Below are positions 39,000-49,250 of a DNA stretch of 64,000 nt, in pieces. This stretch comes from Gallionella sp. (lineage in GTDB: Bacteria > Pseudomonadota > Gammaproteobacteria > Burkholderiales > Gallionellaceae), in assembly GCA_028710565.1 (NCBI GenBank), contig JAQTTV010000006.1, forward strand, positions 62,001 through 126,000. Direction: 5' to 3'. The notes below the pieces were generated by a model, which worked only from the letters and a program-made list of their open reading frames with translations, was not told where the DNA came from and did not search any database. The translations under genes were made by a program, and so were the position numbers. Each line of letters begins with the position of its first letter. Positions within the stretch are counted from its first letter, which is position 1.

Positions 39000-39078
39000 T
39001 TTCTAAAGACTCCTGTGAGGATTTTTTGGACGCAGGATCTTGTTTTACAGTGGATAAGTTTGTTCCTAACGCTGATTG

Positions 39079-39561
39079 TTATAGATGTAATGTGTGCTGC
39101 CCATTCTTTTGAAAGTTACTCTCATCAAAACCATCCACCAACTTAATCGCTTTGACCCTCGCAATGCCTTCTTTTCGTAATCGTTCGCAATATTTGTAAA
39201 ACGTCGAAGCATCCTCGGTCAATATAAATGGGATAGATTCATGTTCTGCTTGAGCAATGAGTTTGACATCGTCCCGTGCCACCGATCGAGCATCGCCTTC
39301 ATCACGCCTCAATGCATTCCACATACGAGCAGCTTGAATTGCATGAGGGAGGTTAAAGGGAATAATGCGAAAATTCTTAAGTGGAAGTTCGACAATGGGC
39401 TGCTTAATGCTAAATTCGGCTGCAACAATTGTCGAAAAATACAAGGGGTGCTGTTGCCCCACAAGCATTTGGTAATACTGTTTCGCGACCTGATGATTTG
39501 GACGATTTTCATCCACTAATGAAATCAAAAAGCTCGTGTCAAGCAACACGGAAATCGTCAT
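39079..39561 (-). CDS. PIN-domain protein
   Basis: VLLDTSFLISLVDENRPNHQVA...RSVARDDVKLIAQAEHE..ILTEDASTF. Confidence 0.75.
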   Translation of the reverse strand: MTISVLLDTSFLISLVDENRPNHQVAKQYYQMLVGQQHPLYFSTIVAAEFSIKQPIVELPLKNFRIIPFNLPHAIQAARMWNALRRDEGDARSVARDDVKLIAQAEHESIPFILTEDASTFYKYCERLRKEGIARVKAIKLVDGFDESNFQKNGQHTLHL

Positions 39562-40331
39562 GCCTTACCACCACGCAAAGATTCCAACCAAGAGGTTTGA
39601 TCCGACACGTCAGCCCAAGCTCGCGTTCCACGCGAAACCATGAGTCTAAAATCTTCTTCGTGATAACTTGGTTGGTAAGGTTCAAATGCTAACAAATTCA
39701 CGTTGCGCAATGCGCCTGTCAGCAAATTTTCTTCCGCCGTTACATGCAGCGAGGCGAAACGATATAAATGATTGTATTCTTCCTGCTCTAATAAGGATTT
39801 TTGAGCAGCGATGGTAATCGTGTCACCATTTTCTAGTGCCAGATGAACATTAGCCTTGGTCTTGCCACCTAAATCGACGATTTTACCGTACAGATACTTC
39901 TCAACCTGCACCCAAATAGGTTCGACTCTACGATAGTTAGAGGTTGAATCAACAGTAAAACCCAATTGATCCGCTCTATCCGCCACAACATACCTTCGCA
40001 TCGGGTTCTTGTAAGCAACACCTTGCCAACGCTCAACAACTGCTGCACGCTTTACATCCATCAACTCTAACGAGCCAGATGACTTCAAATGAGCCAAGTC
40101 TGCCCACAAGGAAGTCGCCGCAAGTAATCCAGAAGCAACGAACGCCAATGAACCCTGCTCCACCGAAATTTGAACATGAGCGGGGTCAATGTCGTGTCCA
40201 GATCCCTTAAGAAATTCGCTCACATCTTTTTGAAATTCGCCCAGCAACGCCAAAGGAACGTGCGCAGGATCAACTTCCACATCACGGATGCGGTCGCTAA
40301 CTGCAAAGCGTAGTTCATTGTTCGCGTTCAT
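39558..40331 (-). CDS. uncharacterised protein partner of PIN gene
   Basis: 257-aa ORF with 4-bp overlap to the PIN gene. Confidence 0.6.
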   Translation of the reverse strand: MNANNELRFAVSDRIRDVEVDPAHVPLALLGEFQKDVSEFLKGSGHDIDPAHVQISVEQGSLAFVASGLLAATSLWADLAHLKSSGSLELMDVKRAAVVERWQGVAYKNPMRRYVVADRADQLGFTVDSTSNYRRVEPIWVQVEKYLYGKIVDLGGKTKANVHLALENGDTITIAAQKSLLEQEEYNHLYRFASLHVTAEENLLTGALRNVNLLAFEPYQPSYHEEDFRLMVSRGTRAWADVSDQTSWLESLRGGKA

Positions 40332-40469
40332 TTTGAGTTGAATTGCATCAAATTAAGTGGTTCATTCTATTCCCCAAAGGCGGAAATGTCAGCTGATTTT
40401 CTTTCCAAGGTAATTACGGAAGTGATTTAAGCCGCCTGAAATTTTTGGCTCTTTAAACGGCAGAAATAT

Positions 40470-41867
40470 TCACACCACCTTCCCAGGGTTCATCAGCCCT
40501 TGCGGGTCTAAGGTGGCTTTGATTTTTCGCATCAGTTCTAATTCCAGCGGGTCTTTGTGGTCGCAGAGGGTGTCGCGTTTGAGTTGCCCGATGCCGTGTT
40601 CCGCACTGATGCTGCCGTTGAGGTCGCGAACGACCGCGTAAACAAGCGTATTGACGGCATGTTCTTGGTGTTGGATAAAGTCAGCATTGGCTGCGAGATC
40701 GGGCAAGGAGGTGTTGTAATGAATATTGCCATCACCCAAATGTCCGAAGGCGACGATGCGGATCGTGGGATAAGCGGCGCGCAGGGCGGCATTGGCGCGG
40801 GTGATGAATTCGGCGACGCGGCTAATCGGTACGGCAATGTCGTGTTTGATGCTGAGACCTTCGCGTTTTTGGGCTTCGGCGATGTTTTTGCGCAACGTCC
40901 ACCAGGGCTCGGCATCGCCCGTGGTGGTGTCGAATGCTAAAATTTCAGAGCCAAAACTTTGCAAGGCGGCGCGCAAAGCGTTTTCTAACTCGCCCGCGCG
41001 CACATCCGCCAATTTAATCAGCAAATAGTAGTCGTATTGCTGGGCGAAGGGTTCTTGGGTGTCGGGAATGTGCTCAAACACCAAGTCTAGACAACTGCGC
41101 GAAATCAATTCAAAGCCGCTGAGGGTGTCGCCACAGTGACCACGAATATGCGTCAACAGCCGCACCGCCGCTTGCAGATGGGTGATCGCCACACAAGCAG
41201 TGGCGGTGGCGTGCGGACGGGGAAACAGCTTCAGCACGGCGGCGGTGATAATGCCTAACGTGCCTTCCGCGCCGATAAATAAATGCTTAAGATCATAACC
41301 TGTGTTGTCTTTGCGCAAACTACGCAAGCCATGCCACACGCGCCCATCGGGCAACACCACTTCCAAGCCCAGCACCAAGTCCCGCGCATTGCCATAACGC
41401 AATACGCCGATGCCGCCCGCGTTGGTGGAAAGATTGCCGCCAATTTCACAATGCGGGGCTATCGCCGTTAAGCCCAATGGAAACAATCGGTTATATTCTT
41501 CTGCGACGGTGTAAATGCTAGCCAAGGTGCAACCTGCTTCCACGGTCATGGTGTAATTGGCGGCATCGACACTGCGAATGTGGTTCATGCGCGACAAATT
41601 GAGCACGATTTGATCGCCCGTTTCCAGCGGCACACCCGCGCCGCATAAGCTGGTATTGCCACCTTGCGGCACAATGGCAATGCCGCGTGCGGCGCACAAT
41701 TTCACCACTTCCGCCACTTGAGCGGTATCCGCAGGAAACACCACTGCCCATGCCGCGCCGCAGTATCGCCCGCGCCAATCACGGCAATAGGGTGCCGCCG
41801 CTTCTTCCGTTAACACCCCCGATGAACCAACCCGCGCAATGAGTTCCGCTAAGAAATCAGCGCGCAT
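40470..41867 (-). CDS. FAD-binding oxidase (D-2-hydroxyacid dehydrogenase/GlcD-like)
   Basis: IVPQGGNTSLCGAGVP, HCEIGGNLSTNAGGIGVLRYGN, FGHLGDGNIHYN. Confidence 0.9.
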   Translation of the reverse strand: MRADFLAELIARVGSSGVLTEEAAAPYCRDWRGRYCGAAWAVVFPADTAQVAEVVKLCAARGIAIVPQGGNTSLCGAGVPLETGDQIVLNLSRMNHIRSVDAANYTMTVEAGCTLASIYTVAEEYNRLFPLGLTAIAPHCEIGGNLSTNAGGIGVLRYGNARDLVLGLEVVLPDGRVWHGLRSLRKDNTGYDLKHLFIGAEGTLGIITAAVLKLFPRPHATATACVAITHLQAAVRLLTHIRGHCGDTLSGFELISRSCLDLVFEHIPDTQEPFAQQYDYYLLIKLADVRAGELENALRAALQSFGSEILAFDTTTGDAEPWWTLRKNIAEAQKREGLSIKHDIAVPISRVAEFITRANAALRAAYPTIRIVAFGHLGDGNIHYNTSLPDLAANADFIQHQEHAVNTLVYAVVRDLNGSISAEHGIGQLKRDTLCDHKDPLELELMRKIKATLDPQGLMNPGKVV

Positions 41868-41868
41868 T

Positions 41869-42600
41869 TTAGACTTTCGCCGCCGCAGGTTGCTTTAAAA
41901 ACCAGATTTGATACAGCGAGATCAACATTTGTGCCGCCATGGAGAAGCCCAACAGCGCGCCCGCTGCCACCACGACCATTGCATAATGTGAATCCCATTT
42001 GGTGAGGAACCAAGAAAGTACGTCCACAAACACCGCGAACATGGGCGAAACCACCAAAAAGCGTTTGAAATAGACGTTAATTTCGCATTGGATAAAAATA
42101 AAACCAATCATAAACAACAGCAAGCTGATACCAAACAAATGAATATGCGAGAGTTTTAACAAGCTTGCCATGGACATCCCTGTATCCACTTCAGCGTACT
42201 TGTGCAACCCTTGATAGGTACTAAAATCAGGCAAATTCATGCCTGAATCTTTGGTGTGACACGCCAAGCAAGTTTTATCCAAAATAGGTTTGATGTCATG
42301 CGCATAGTGCTCCTCTTCAGCGCCATCTTTGAGCCAAGCTACCATGATGCCGCGATCATCGTCGCTGATATTGCCTGCCATCGAACCCCGAATCGCCGCT
42401 TCCAGGCGCGTACCGCTGCGGTTGCCGTAATAGCTATTGGCAACGTCGGCAATCGACAAACCAGGTTTGCCGTCATTATTGACGTGTGTGACATACAGAT
42501 ATGAGGTAGCCATTAAATAGCCCAACCCCACCAGCAGCAAGAAGCAGGTATAGAGTAGCTTTTCGCTGACAGTACAATGATAAAAACGTTTTGCGGCCAT
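41869..42600 (-). CDS. membrane-bound c-type cytochrome-like protein
   Basis: CLACH heme motif plus five hydrophobic segments. Confidence 0.7.
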   Translation of the reverse strand: MAAKRFYHCTVSEKLLYTCFLLLVGLGYLMATSYLYVTHVNNDGKPGLSIADVANSYYGNRSGTRLEAAIRGSMAGNISDDDRGIMVAWLKDGAEEEHYAHDIKPILDKTCLACHTKDSGMNLPDFSTYQGLHKYAEVDTGMSMASLLKLSHIHLFGISLLLFMIGFIFIQCEINVYFKRFLVVSPMFAVFVDVLSWFLTKWDSHYAMVVVAAGALLGFSMAAQMLISLYQIWFLKQPAAAKV

Positions 42601-42636
42601 GTTGACATCCTTTGTGATTAACTAAAACAAGGTACT

Positions 42637-44826
42637 TTAAAACTCCAAGGGGTCAATGTCCAGTGAACAGTGGAGTTTCGCAGCGGGGAGTGCGGACAAA
42701 GCGGGCTGCCACGCACGTAAAAACTGTTGAAGCACTTTGCGGCTGTCGGCTTGAATCAATAATTGCCCGCGTAAATGGTTGGCGCGACGGGGTAGGGCAG
42801 CGGGAACCACGCCTAACACGTCCACCGCATGATTTAATGCCATTGCCGCCGCGCGTGCTTGGTTGAGAAAGTCATAAACCGCCTCTTCAACTTTACCCTC
42901 GGCGCGCAACATGGCTTGATACATAAACGGAGGAAAGCCTGCCATCCGTCGTTCCGCCAGTTGTGATGCTGCCCAACTGGTGAAATCGTGGGTACGCAGG
43001 GCTTCAAACAAAGGATGATCGGGAAAGGCGGTTTGAATCAACACTTCGCCCGCCTTGTCCGCTCGTCCAGCCCTACCTGCGACTTGCACCAGTTGTGCGA
43101 ATAACTTTTCCGCTGCACGAAAGTCGCTGCTATACAACGCGCTATCAGGATTGAGTACGCCCACCAAGGTCAAGGCAGGGAAATCATGTCCCTTCGCCAA
43201 CATTTGCGTACCCACCAAAATATCGACTTCATTGGCGTGAATTTGCGCTCGCATGGTTTGCCAAGCGCGTTTGTTTTGGGTGCTGTCTCTGTCCACCCGC
43301 AAAATCCGCGCAGCGGGGAAACGCGTTTGCAACACCTGCTCCACGCGCTGCGTGCCACTGCCGATCGGTTGCAAATCCGCTTCACCACAATCAGGACAGC
43401 GTGTCGGTACGCGCATCTGCATGCCACAATGATGACAACGCAATCGCTTGGTGTCCAAATGCAACACCATTTTGCCCGCACAATGCGGACAACCTGACAG
43501 CCAACCGCAATCCCCGCACATCAACACAGGCGCGTAGCCCCGTCGATTGATAAACAGCAAACTTTGCTCTTGCCGCTCGATACGTTGCTCAATCGCGGAG
43601 AGTAGCTTTTCGCTAATGCCTTCCACCATGCGATTTTGTTTGGGATGGACGCAGCGCACCACAGGCAAACTCGCTGCCGCCGACGCGCGCTCGGTGAGTT
43701 GCAACATCTGATAACGCCCCGTTTGTGCGTTGTGATAAGTTTCAAAAGACGGCGTGGCCGACCCCAGCACAATGGGAATGCCGCATTGATTGGCGCGAAA
43801 GATCGCCACATCCCGCGCCGAATAGCGCAAGAAATCCTGTTGCTTAAACGAGCTGTCGTGCTCTTCATCCACCAAAATCAACGCCAGCTTGGGCAATTCC
43901 GCAAACACCGACAGCCGCGTCCCCAACACAATCTGCGCCGTGCCTGCTTGCGCTTGTTGCCAATTGTCCAACCGCGCTGCATCGCTTAGTCCACTGTGCA
44001 AACTCACCAGTGCCGCATCAGGAAAACGCTGCTGAAAATAATGTTCCAACTGAGGCGTGAGATTGATTTCAGGCACCAGCAACAACACTTGCCCGCCCCG
44101 CTGCAAAATATGGTGCATCAGATGCACGTACACTTCGGTCTTCCCGCTGCCCGTGATGCCATGCAATAGAAAACAACGATAACCCTCGCTGCCTGTGACG
44201 GCACTGACCACACGTTGTTGCTCGGGGGTCAAAGTGTGAATTTCCCGAAACACGTGCGGGATCGCATTGTTCACAGCGATAAGCTCATCCGCAGGTGTGA
44301 AACGCTCAATCCAATTTGCAGCTTCTAATGCTTTCACTTGCGCGCTGGCAGTCGCCGATAGTCTTTTCAATATCGCCAAGGAACAAGGCTGCTCCGCTAA
44401 TTGCGTCAAAATTCGTCGTTGCACGGCTTTGCGTTTCGGGAAATCTGCCATCTCCAACGCCGCGCCGCACTCGGTTAGCCGAAACCACTCAGGCACTTTT
44501 CGCGTCAAGGGTTTACCTGACCGCAAGGGTGCTGGCAACGCCGCCATCACCGTTTGGCCGATAGGATAGTGATAGTAGTCACTACAAAATTGCAGCAACG
44601 CCAGCAGTTCAGACGACAACGGCGCACTATCCGCCAACACCTGAGACACAGGCTTAATGCGTTCAGGTGCAAATGTCGAGGTATCCCCGCATGCCATCAC
44701 CACCCCCACGAGTTGCCGAGAACCAAAAGGCACGACCACCCGCTGTCCGATGGCGACCTCACCCACTACGCTGTAATCAAACAGCCTAGCCAGCGGGACA
44801 TCTAAAGCAACGCGGAGGATGGACAT
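42637..44826 (-). CDS. priA: primosomal protein N' (replication restart helicase)
   Basis: LLHGITGSGKTEVY, VDEEHDSSFKQQ, zinc-binding CGDCGWLSGCPHC..CHHCG..CPDCG. Confidence 0.95.
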   Translation of the reverse strand: MSILRVALDVPLARLFDYSVVGEVAIGQRVVVPFGSRQLVGVVMACGDTSTFAPERIKPVSQVLADSAPLSSELLALLQFCSDYYHYPIGQTVMAALPAPLRSGKPLTRKVPEWFRLTECGAALEMADFPKRKAVQRRILTQLAEQPCSLAILKRLSATASAQVKALEAANWIERFTPADELIAVNNAIPHVFREIHTLTPEQQRVVSAVTGSEGYRCFLLHGITGSGKTEVYVHLMHHILQRGGQVLLLVPEINLTPQLEHYFQQRFPDAALVSLHSGLSDAARLDNWQQAQAGTAQIVLGTRLSVFAELPKLALILVDEEHDSSFKQQDFLRYSARDVAIFRANQCGIPIVLGSATPSFETYHNAQTGRYQMLQLTERASAAASLPVVRCVHPKQNRMVEGISEKLLSAIEQRIERQEQSLLFINRRGYAPVLMCGDCGWLSGCPHCAGKMVLHLDTKRLRCHHCGMQMRVPTRCPDCGEADLQPIGSGTQRVEQVLQTRFPAARILRVDRDSTQNKRAWQTMRAQIHANEVDILVGTQMLAKGHDFPALTLVGVLNPDSALYSSDFRAAEKLFAQLVQVAGRAGRADKAGEVLIQTAFPDHPLFEALRTHDFTSWAASQLAERRMAGFPPFMYQAMLRAEGKVEEAVYDFLNQARAAAMALNHAVDVLGVVPAALPRRANHLRGQLLIQADSRKVLQQFLRAWQPALSALPAAKLHCSLDIDPLEF

Positions 44827-44930
44827 GGTGAACGACGGAATTTAAAGTGCGATTATCGCAGTAAATATCGCTGTATCACCCAATCAGTGAAAAACAGCTG
44901 CAATTCACAAAGACTATGACCAATAAAAAC

Positions 44931-44948
44931 GGGACGCTTGCGCGTCCC
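44931..44948 (-). terminator. porin terminator hairpin
   Basis: GGGACGCTTGCGCGTCCC followed on the minus strand by GTTTTTATT. Confidence 0.7.
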
Positions 44949-45015
44949 ATTTATGCTCTCTATCAAGCGTAGATCAGATTAACCCAACATCGGATCAATC
45001 CCGATCTACATTCAA

Positions 45016-46092
45016 TTAGAACTTGTGAACCATACCTAAACCAAAGCCAGACAATTTAGCACCAGCAACAGAGCCAGTCACAATCGTGCCGCCGCTCAAG
45101 TTATAGTTCGCTGCTGCATCGTTGCTCAGGCTAGAGTACATACCGTACAGTTCAGTGCGTTTGGAGAAACTATAGCCATAACGCAAGGACACTTGGTTTG
45201 CGCCGTTAGCCACGACTGCTGCACCCGTATTACCCGCTTTAACATAGGCCAAACCAAAGTTGCTGTTGCCCATCGTGTATTTGCCAGCCAGTTCCCATGC
45301 AGTACGCGAGGAAGAAACACCAGCTGCGGTACCTGACAGACGTTCGTAAGTCAGACCCACAAAACTTTCAGGCGCAAATTTGTAAGCACCCACCAAACGA
45401 TTGCCGTCTGCTTTGTTGCCAGCAGTCGCAGCAGCAGTTGCCAATGTTACGTCCTTAAAGCTTTCGTAGCCATAAGCTGCATACAGCATCTCATCTTCAT
45501 ACGCAGCGGACAACGAAATAACCGACTTATTCACAGTCGTTGTAGATGCGTTATCGGTACCATAAGCCAATTTGGCTTGGAAACCATTGAAATCAGGTGT
45601 CCAGTATTGAACAGAGTTCGCCAAACGGTTGTTAAAGTTCACGCCTGCGCTACCTGTACGACCCAATACATTGATTGTTGAGGAAAAAGTAGTGTTGTCA
45701 AACAACTCAATTTTATTGCGGCTAGTTTTGTAAGGTGTATCCCAGATACCCAAGAAAGCGGTACCGAAATCACCATTCAAGCCTACATGGCTGTTACGTG
45801 TACCATTACCGAAACCATTGCCAGCGTTGCCATTCAAGTCAGCTTGGATTTCCAATTGGTAAATCGCATTCAGACCTGCGCCCAAATCTTCTTTACCTTT
45901 GATACCCAAACGGGTTGCATTTGAGGAAACACGGCTAATTGTGTTAGCTACGCCTGCACCAACGTTGCTGCTCTTAACGCTTTCAAAGTCTGCGTTCAAC
46001 AAACCATAAACAGATACATTGCTGGTGTCAGCGAATGCTGATGGTGCGACCAATGCAGAGGCGATTGCCAGAGCGATGATTTTCTTTTGCAT
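45016..46092 (-). CDS. Gram-negative porin
   Basis: MQKKIIALAIASALVAPSAFADTSNVSVYGLLNADFE, C-terminal MVHKF. Confidence 0.9.
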   Translation of the reverse strand: MQKKIIALAIASALVAPSAFADTSNVSVYGLLNADFESVKSSNVGAGVANTISRVSSNATRLGIKGKEDLGAGLNAIYQLEIQADLNGNAGNGFGNGTRNSHVGLNGDFGTAFLGIWDTPYKTSRNKIELFDNTTFSSTINVLGRTGSAGVNFNNRLANSVQYWTPDFNGFQAKLAYGTDNASTTTVNKSVISLSAAYEDEMLYAAYGYESFKDVTLATAAATAGNKADGNRLVGAYKFAPESFVGLTYERLSGTAAGVSSSRTAWELAGKYTMGNSNFGLAYVKAGNTGAAVVANGANQVSLRYGYSFSKRTELYGMYSSLSNDAAANYNLSGGTIVTGSVAGAKLSGFGLGMVHKF

Positions 46093-46375
46093 ATTTATTC
46101 CTTAAAATTCAGTTGGTGATATGACAATGTGTCATTAATTAAACAATCCCCCGTAGCGGATTGGCGGCGATTATCCAGATAGCCAGAAATCGCACAAGCA
46201 GTGTCATGCTCTTTTAACAAAAGTTTCACATTGGTGTTGTTTTTTTACCACAATAAAATTTTTACCCTGAAGAGTTGCTGACAAAAAACGCAAGCCCAGC
46301 CCTCAATACGAATCTTACGTTTTGGGAGATGCTTAAGGTCGATCTTTAAAAAAATCGGAGGTATGACCGCCTAAT

Positions 46376-46480
46376 GTGGGTATGAATCCATTCGCACATT
46401 ACCCGACAGGGCGAAATACGGTGACCAAAAAATTGTTTTGACCAGATTTACGCAAATTCGTACGAATCTGTCGTACCCAC
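46376..46480. repeat. REP-doublet-like element, GTGGGTRYGAAT family (intergenic copy)
   Basis: GTGGGTATGAATCCATTCGCACATTACCCGACAGGGCGAAA ... CGTACGAATCTGTCGTACCCAC; related to the copy in lpxK. Confidence 0.75.
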
Positions 46481-46521
46481 GTTTAGGTTTTTGAATTTTA
46501 GAGTGATCCTTCAAATACAAA

Positions 46522-46549
46522 AACGGGATGAACCGTCGTTCATCCCGTT
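46522..46549 (-). terminator. terminator hairpin after SUMF1 gene
   Basis: AACGGGATGAAC-cgtc-GTTCATCCCGTT. Confidence 0.75.
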
Positions 46550-46629
46550 AATAAGGTTACGTACCAAAAATCGTTTATGCTGTATCTAACCGCATTAACC
46601 TTGGATACGGATTCGTCGCACTATTGCGC

Positions 46630-47439
46630 TTATGGAATGCTTCTGGCAAGACGGAAACCATAGAGATCATCGCCATAAGAAGCTGCATTGAGGCTGCGAT
46701 AGGACGACCGCACAAACCGTGCAATATCATTCCATGAACCTCCGCGCAGTGCGTGCGAGGCAACGCCGCCGTGCTTAGCGGTTTCACTGGCCGTATCCAG
46801 CCACACACTGCCGTCTGTCGGCGCGCCATGATAATTCTCATGCCAGCCACCGTCCTGAACGGATTCCCACACGTTGCCACTCATGTCATGCAAGCCCCAA
46901 GCATTGGCTTGCTTACCACCTACAGGGTGGGTTTTCTTGCCACTGTTGCTTGCGTACCAAGCTACCGTTCCTGTATCGCCACCACCACAATGGGTCTGGT
47001 CTACCCCCGCACGACAAGCGTATTCCCACTCCGCCTCATTGGGTAAACGATACTGCTTACCCGTTTGCGTATTGAGTTTTTGAATAAAAACTTGGATTTC
47101 GTTCCAGCTCACATTTTCGACTGGACAGGTGTCACCACACTCTGAAAATTCACTTGGATTGGTACCCATCACGGCTTTCCATTGACCTTGTGTAACTTCG
47201 TATTTGCCCATCATAAATTCGTTGACGCGTACCGTGTGGGCGGGTTTTTCATCACCATCGCATTGAATATCGCGCCCATCACGGCAGCCCATCACAAAAC
47301 TACCTGCGGGGATTTTTACCATCTCTGGCTCTACGATAGTACTTGGTGCTGAGGCAGCGGGATTTTTATCTGCTGCGAAGGTAGGACTGCTGAATGCCAC
47401 TGCTAACAAAATCGTGGTTAAAATGGTGGATTGTTTCAT
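46630..47439 (-). CDS. secreted formylglycine-generating-enzyme-fold (SUMF1) protein
   Basis: signal peptide, IPAGSFVMGCRDGRD, YRLPNEAEWEYACRAG, LRGGSWNDIARFVRSSYRSL..YGFRLAR. Confidence 0.85.
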   Translation of the reverse strand: MKQSTILTTILLAVAFSSPTFAADKNPAASAPSTIVEPEMVKIPAGSFVMGCRDGRDIQCDGDEKPAHTVRVNEFMMGKYEVTQGQWKAVMGTNPSEFSECGDTCPVENVSWNEIQVFIQKLNTQTGKQYRLPNEAEWEYACRAGVDQTHCGGGDTGTVAWYASNSGKKTHPVGGKQANAWGLHDMSGNVWESVQDGGWHENYHGAPTDGSVWLDTASETAKHGGVASHALRGGSWNDIARFVRSSYRSLNAASYGDDLYGFRLARSIP

Positions 47440-47826
47440 GGCTTACTCCTTTGTAGAAATTGAAATGTCGAATGCAAGAACTCCGTCCTTCTTTACGCCC
47501 AAAACAACGATTAAGACCTATGATGCTCCAACCGCTTAACAACACATCGTCCTGCGATCAATCATGCCATTCTGGGTGAGTTGAAATAGTAGCAAAATTT
47601 TCTCATAGCAGGGTGATTTGAATAGGGTATTCACAAAGCGTGATCGCATGTTGCAAACGCAGTAAGACGTGAGACGTGCGCCACCTAAAATTCCCAAAGG
47701 ACACCCGCTGTAAATTCTGTACATTACCTGTGTTCCGCCACCCAAATTCATTATGCACTTCATAAAACATCGGGAAAACGCTAGAATCCACCCTTTGCAA
47801 ACCGACTTACTAAAGGAATCCAAATT

Positions 47827-48747
47827 ATGTCCATGTCTGACCGCGACGGTTTTATCTGGCACGACGGGAAACTCGTGCCTTGGCGCGATGCCACGACGCA
47901 TGTTTTAACCCATACTTTGCATTACGGCATGGGTGTTTTTGAAGGCGTGCGCGCTTATAAAGCCGAAAAAGGCACTGCGATTTTCCGTTTGCAAGAGCAT
48001 ACAGATCGTTTATTTAACTCCGCGCATATCTTCCAAATGAAAATGCCTTACGACAAGGCAACCATCATGGAAGCGCATCGTGAAGTGGTGCGTGCCAATA
48101 AGTTGGAATCCTGCTACATCCGCCCGATTGCCTTTTATGGTTCTGAAGCGATGGGCATTGCGGCGAAAACATTATCGACTCACGTTGCCATTGCGGCTTG
48201 GCCTTGGGGCGCGTATTTGGGCGAAGAAGGCATGCGTCGCGGTATTCGCATTAAAACCTCCAGTTTCACTCGCCATCACGTTAACGTGAATATGTGCCGT
48301 GCTAAGTCGGTGACGACTTACGCCAATTCGATTTTGGCACATCAAGAAGTGGCGAATGACAATTACGACGAAGCCTTGTTATTAGACGTAGATGGTTATG
48401 TCGCTGAAGGCGCGGGCGAAAACATTTTTATCGTCAAAAAGGGCAAGCTCTACACGCCAGATTTAACGTCCTGCTTGGAAGGCATTACCCGCGATTCCGT
48501 GATTACGCTGGCCAAAGAAATGGGCATTGAAGTCATCGAAAAACGCATTACTCGCGATGAAATCTACTGCTCCGAAGAAGCTTTCTTCACGGGCACAGCA
48601 GCGGAAGTCACTCCAATTCGCGAACTGGATCAACGCGTGATTGGTCAAGGTTCACGCGGCCCGATTACGGAACGCTTGCAAAAAGCTTTCTTTGATTGCG
48701 TGGCAGGTAAACACCCGCTGCATCAGGATTGGCTGGATTACGTTTAA
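47827..48747 (+). CDS. ilvE: branched-chain amino acid aminotransferase
   Basis: [38 protein letters not shown]. Confidence 0.95.
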   Translation: MSMSDRDGFIWHDGKLVPWRDATTHVLTHTLHYGMGVFEGVRAYKAEKGTAIFRLQEHTDRLFNSAHIFQMKMPYDKATIMEAHREVVRANKLESCYIRPIAFYGSEAMGIAAKTLSTHVAIAAWPWGAYLGEEGMRRGIRIKTSSFTRHHVNVNMCRAKSVTTYANSILAHQEVANDNYDEALLLDVDGYVAEGAGENIFIVKKGKLYTPDLTSCLEGITRDSVITLAKEMGIEVIEKRITRDEIYCSEEAFFTGTAAEVTPIRELDQRVIGQGSRGPITERLQKAFFDCVAGKHPLHQDWLDYV

Positions 48748-48773
48748 TTTTTGGCGGAGGTCGAGCTGGTTTT

Positions 48774-48870
48774 ACTCCCCTCTCACATTTATGGGAGAGG
48801 GGGCGGGGGAGAGGGAAATACACCCAAAATCAAGATCCCCTAACCCTCTCCCGCGAGCGGGAGAGGGGAT
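48774..48870. repeat. family D palindromic repeat
   Basis: ACTCCCCTCTCACATTTATGGGAGAGGGGGCGGGGGAGAGGG ... CCCTCTCCCGCGAGCGGGAGAGGGG. Confidence 0.7.
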
Positions 48871-48941
48871 TGCCATGCTAAGTTGATGCCCATAGAACTT
48901 GAAACACGCATGATTTCTGAAACCCATTAGGAGATTCACAA

Positions 48942-49139
48942 ATGAACGCACCAAATACCCAACGCCATATCGACGTTACCGCACATGACCTGCCACTGAC
49001 TTGTCCTATGCCCAACATGAGCGCGTGGGATTCTCATCCTAAAGTGGCGATTCCTCTGAAAAATGGCGGTTCTGCGACTTGCCCGTATTGCGGCACGGTT
49101 TACCAGTTCACGGGTGAACCACCTAAAGGGCATCATTAG
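48942..49139 (+). CDS. zinc-finger (CHCC/NDUFS6-like) protein
   Basis: ATCPYCGTVYQFTGE, 65 aa. Confidence 0.8.
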   Translation: MNAPNTQRHIDVTAHDLPLTCPMPNMSAWDSHPKVAIPLKNGGSATCPYCGTVYQFTGEPPKGHH

Positions 49140-49140
49140 G

Positions 49141-49208
49141 GTAGGGGCGCACCTGCGTGTGCGCCCTTGTTGTTTCGACACAGGGCAGACACATAGGTCT
49201 GCCCCTAC
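49141..49208. repeat. REP-like doublet
   Basis: GTAGGGGCGCACCTGCGTGTGCGCCC ... GGGCAGACACATAGGTCTGCCCCTAC. Confidence 0.75.
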
Positions 49209-49250
49209 CATCAAATATCGCAGGTTGCCCCCTTGTTTCCGCCCCTATCC

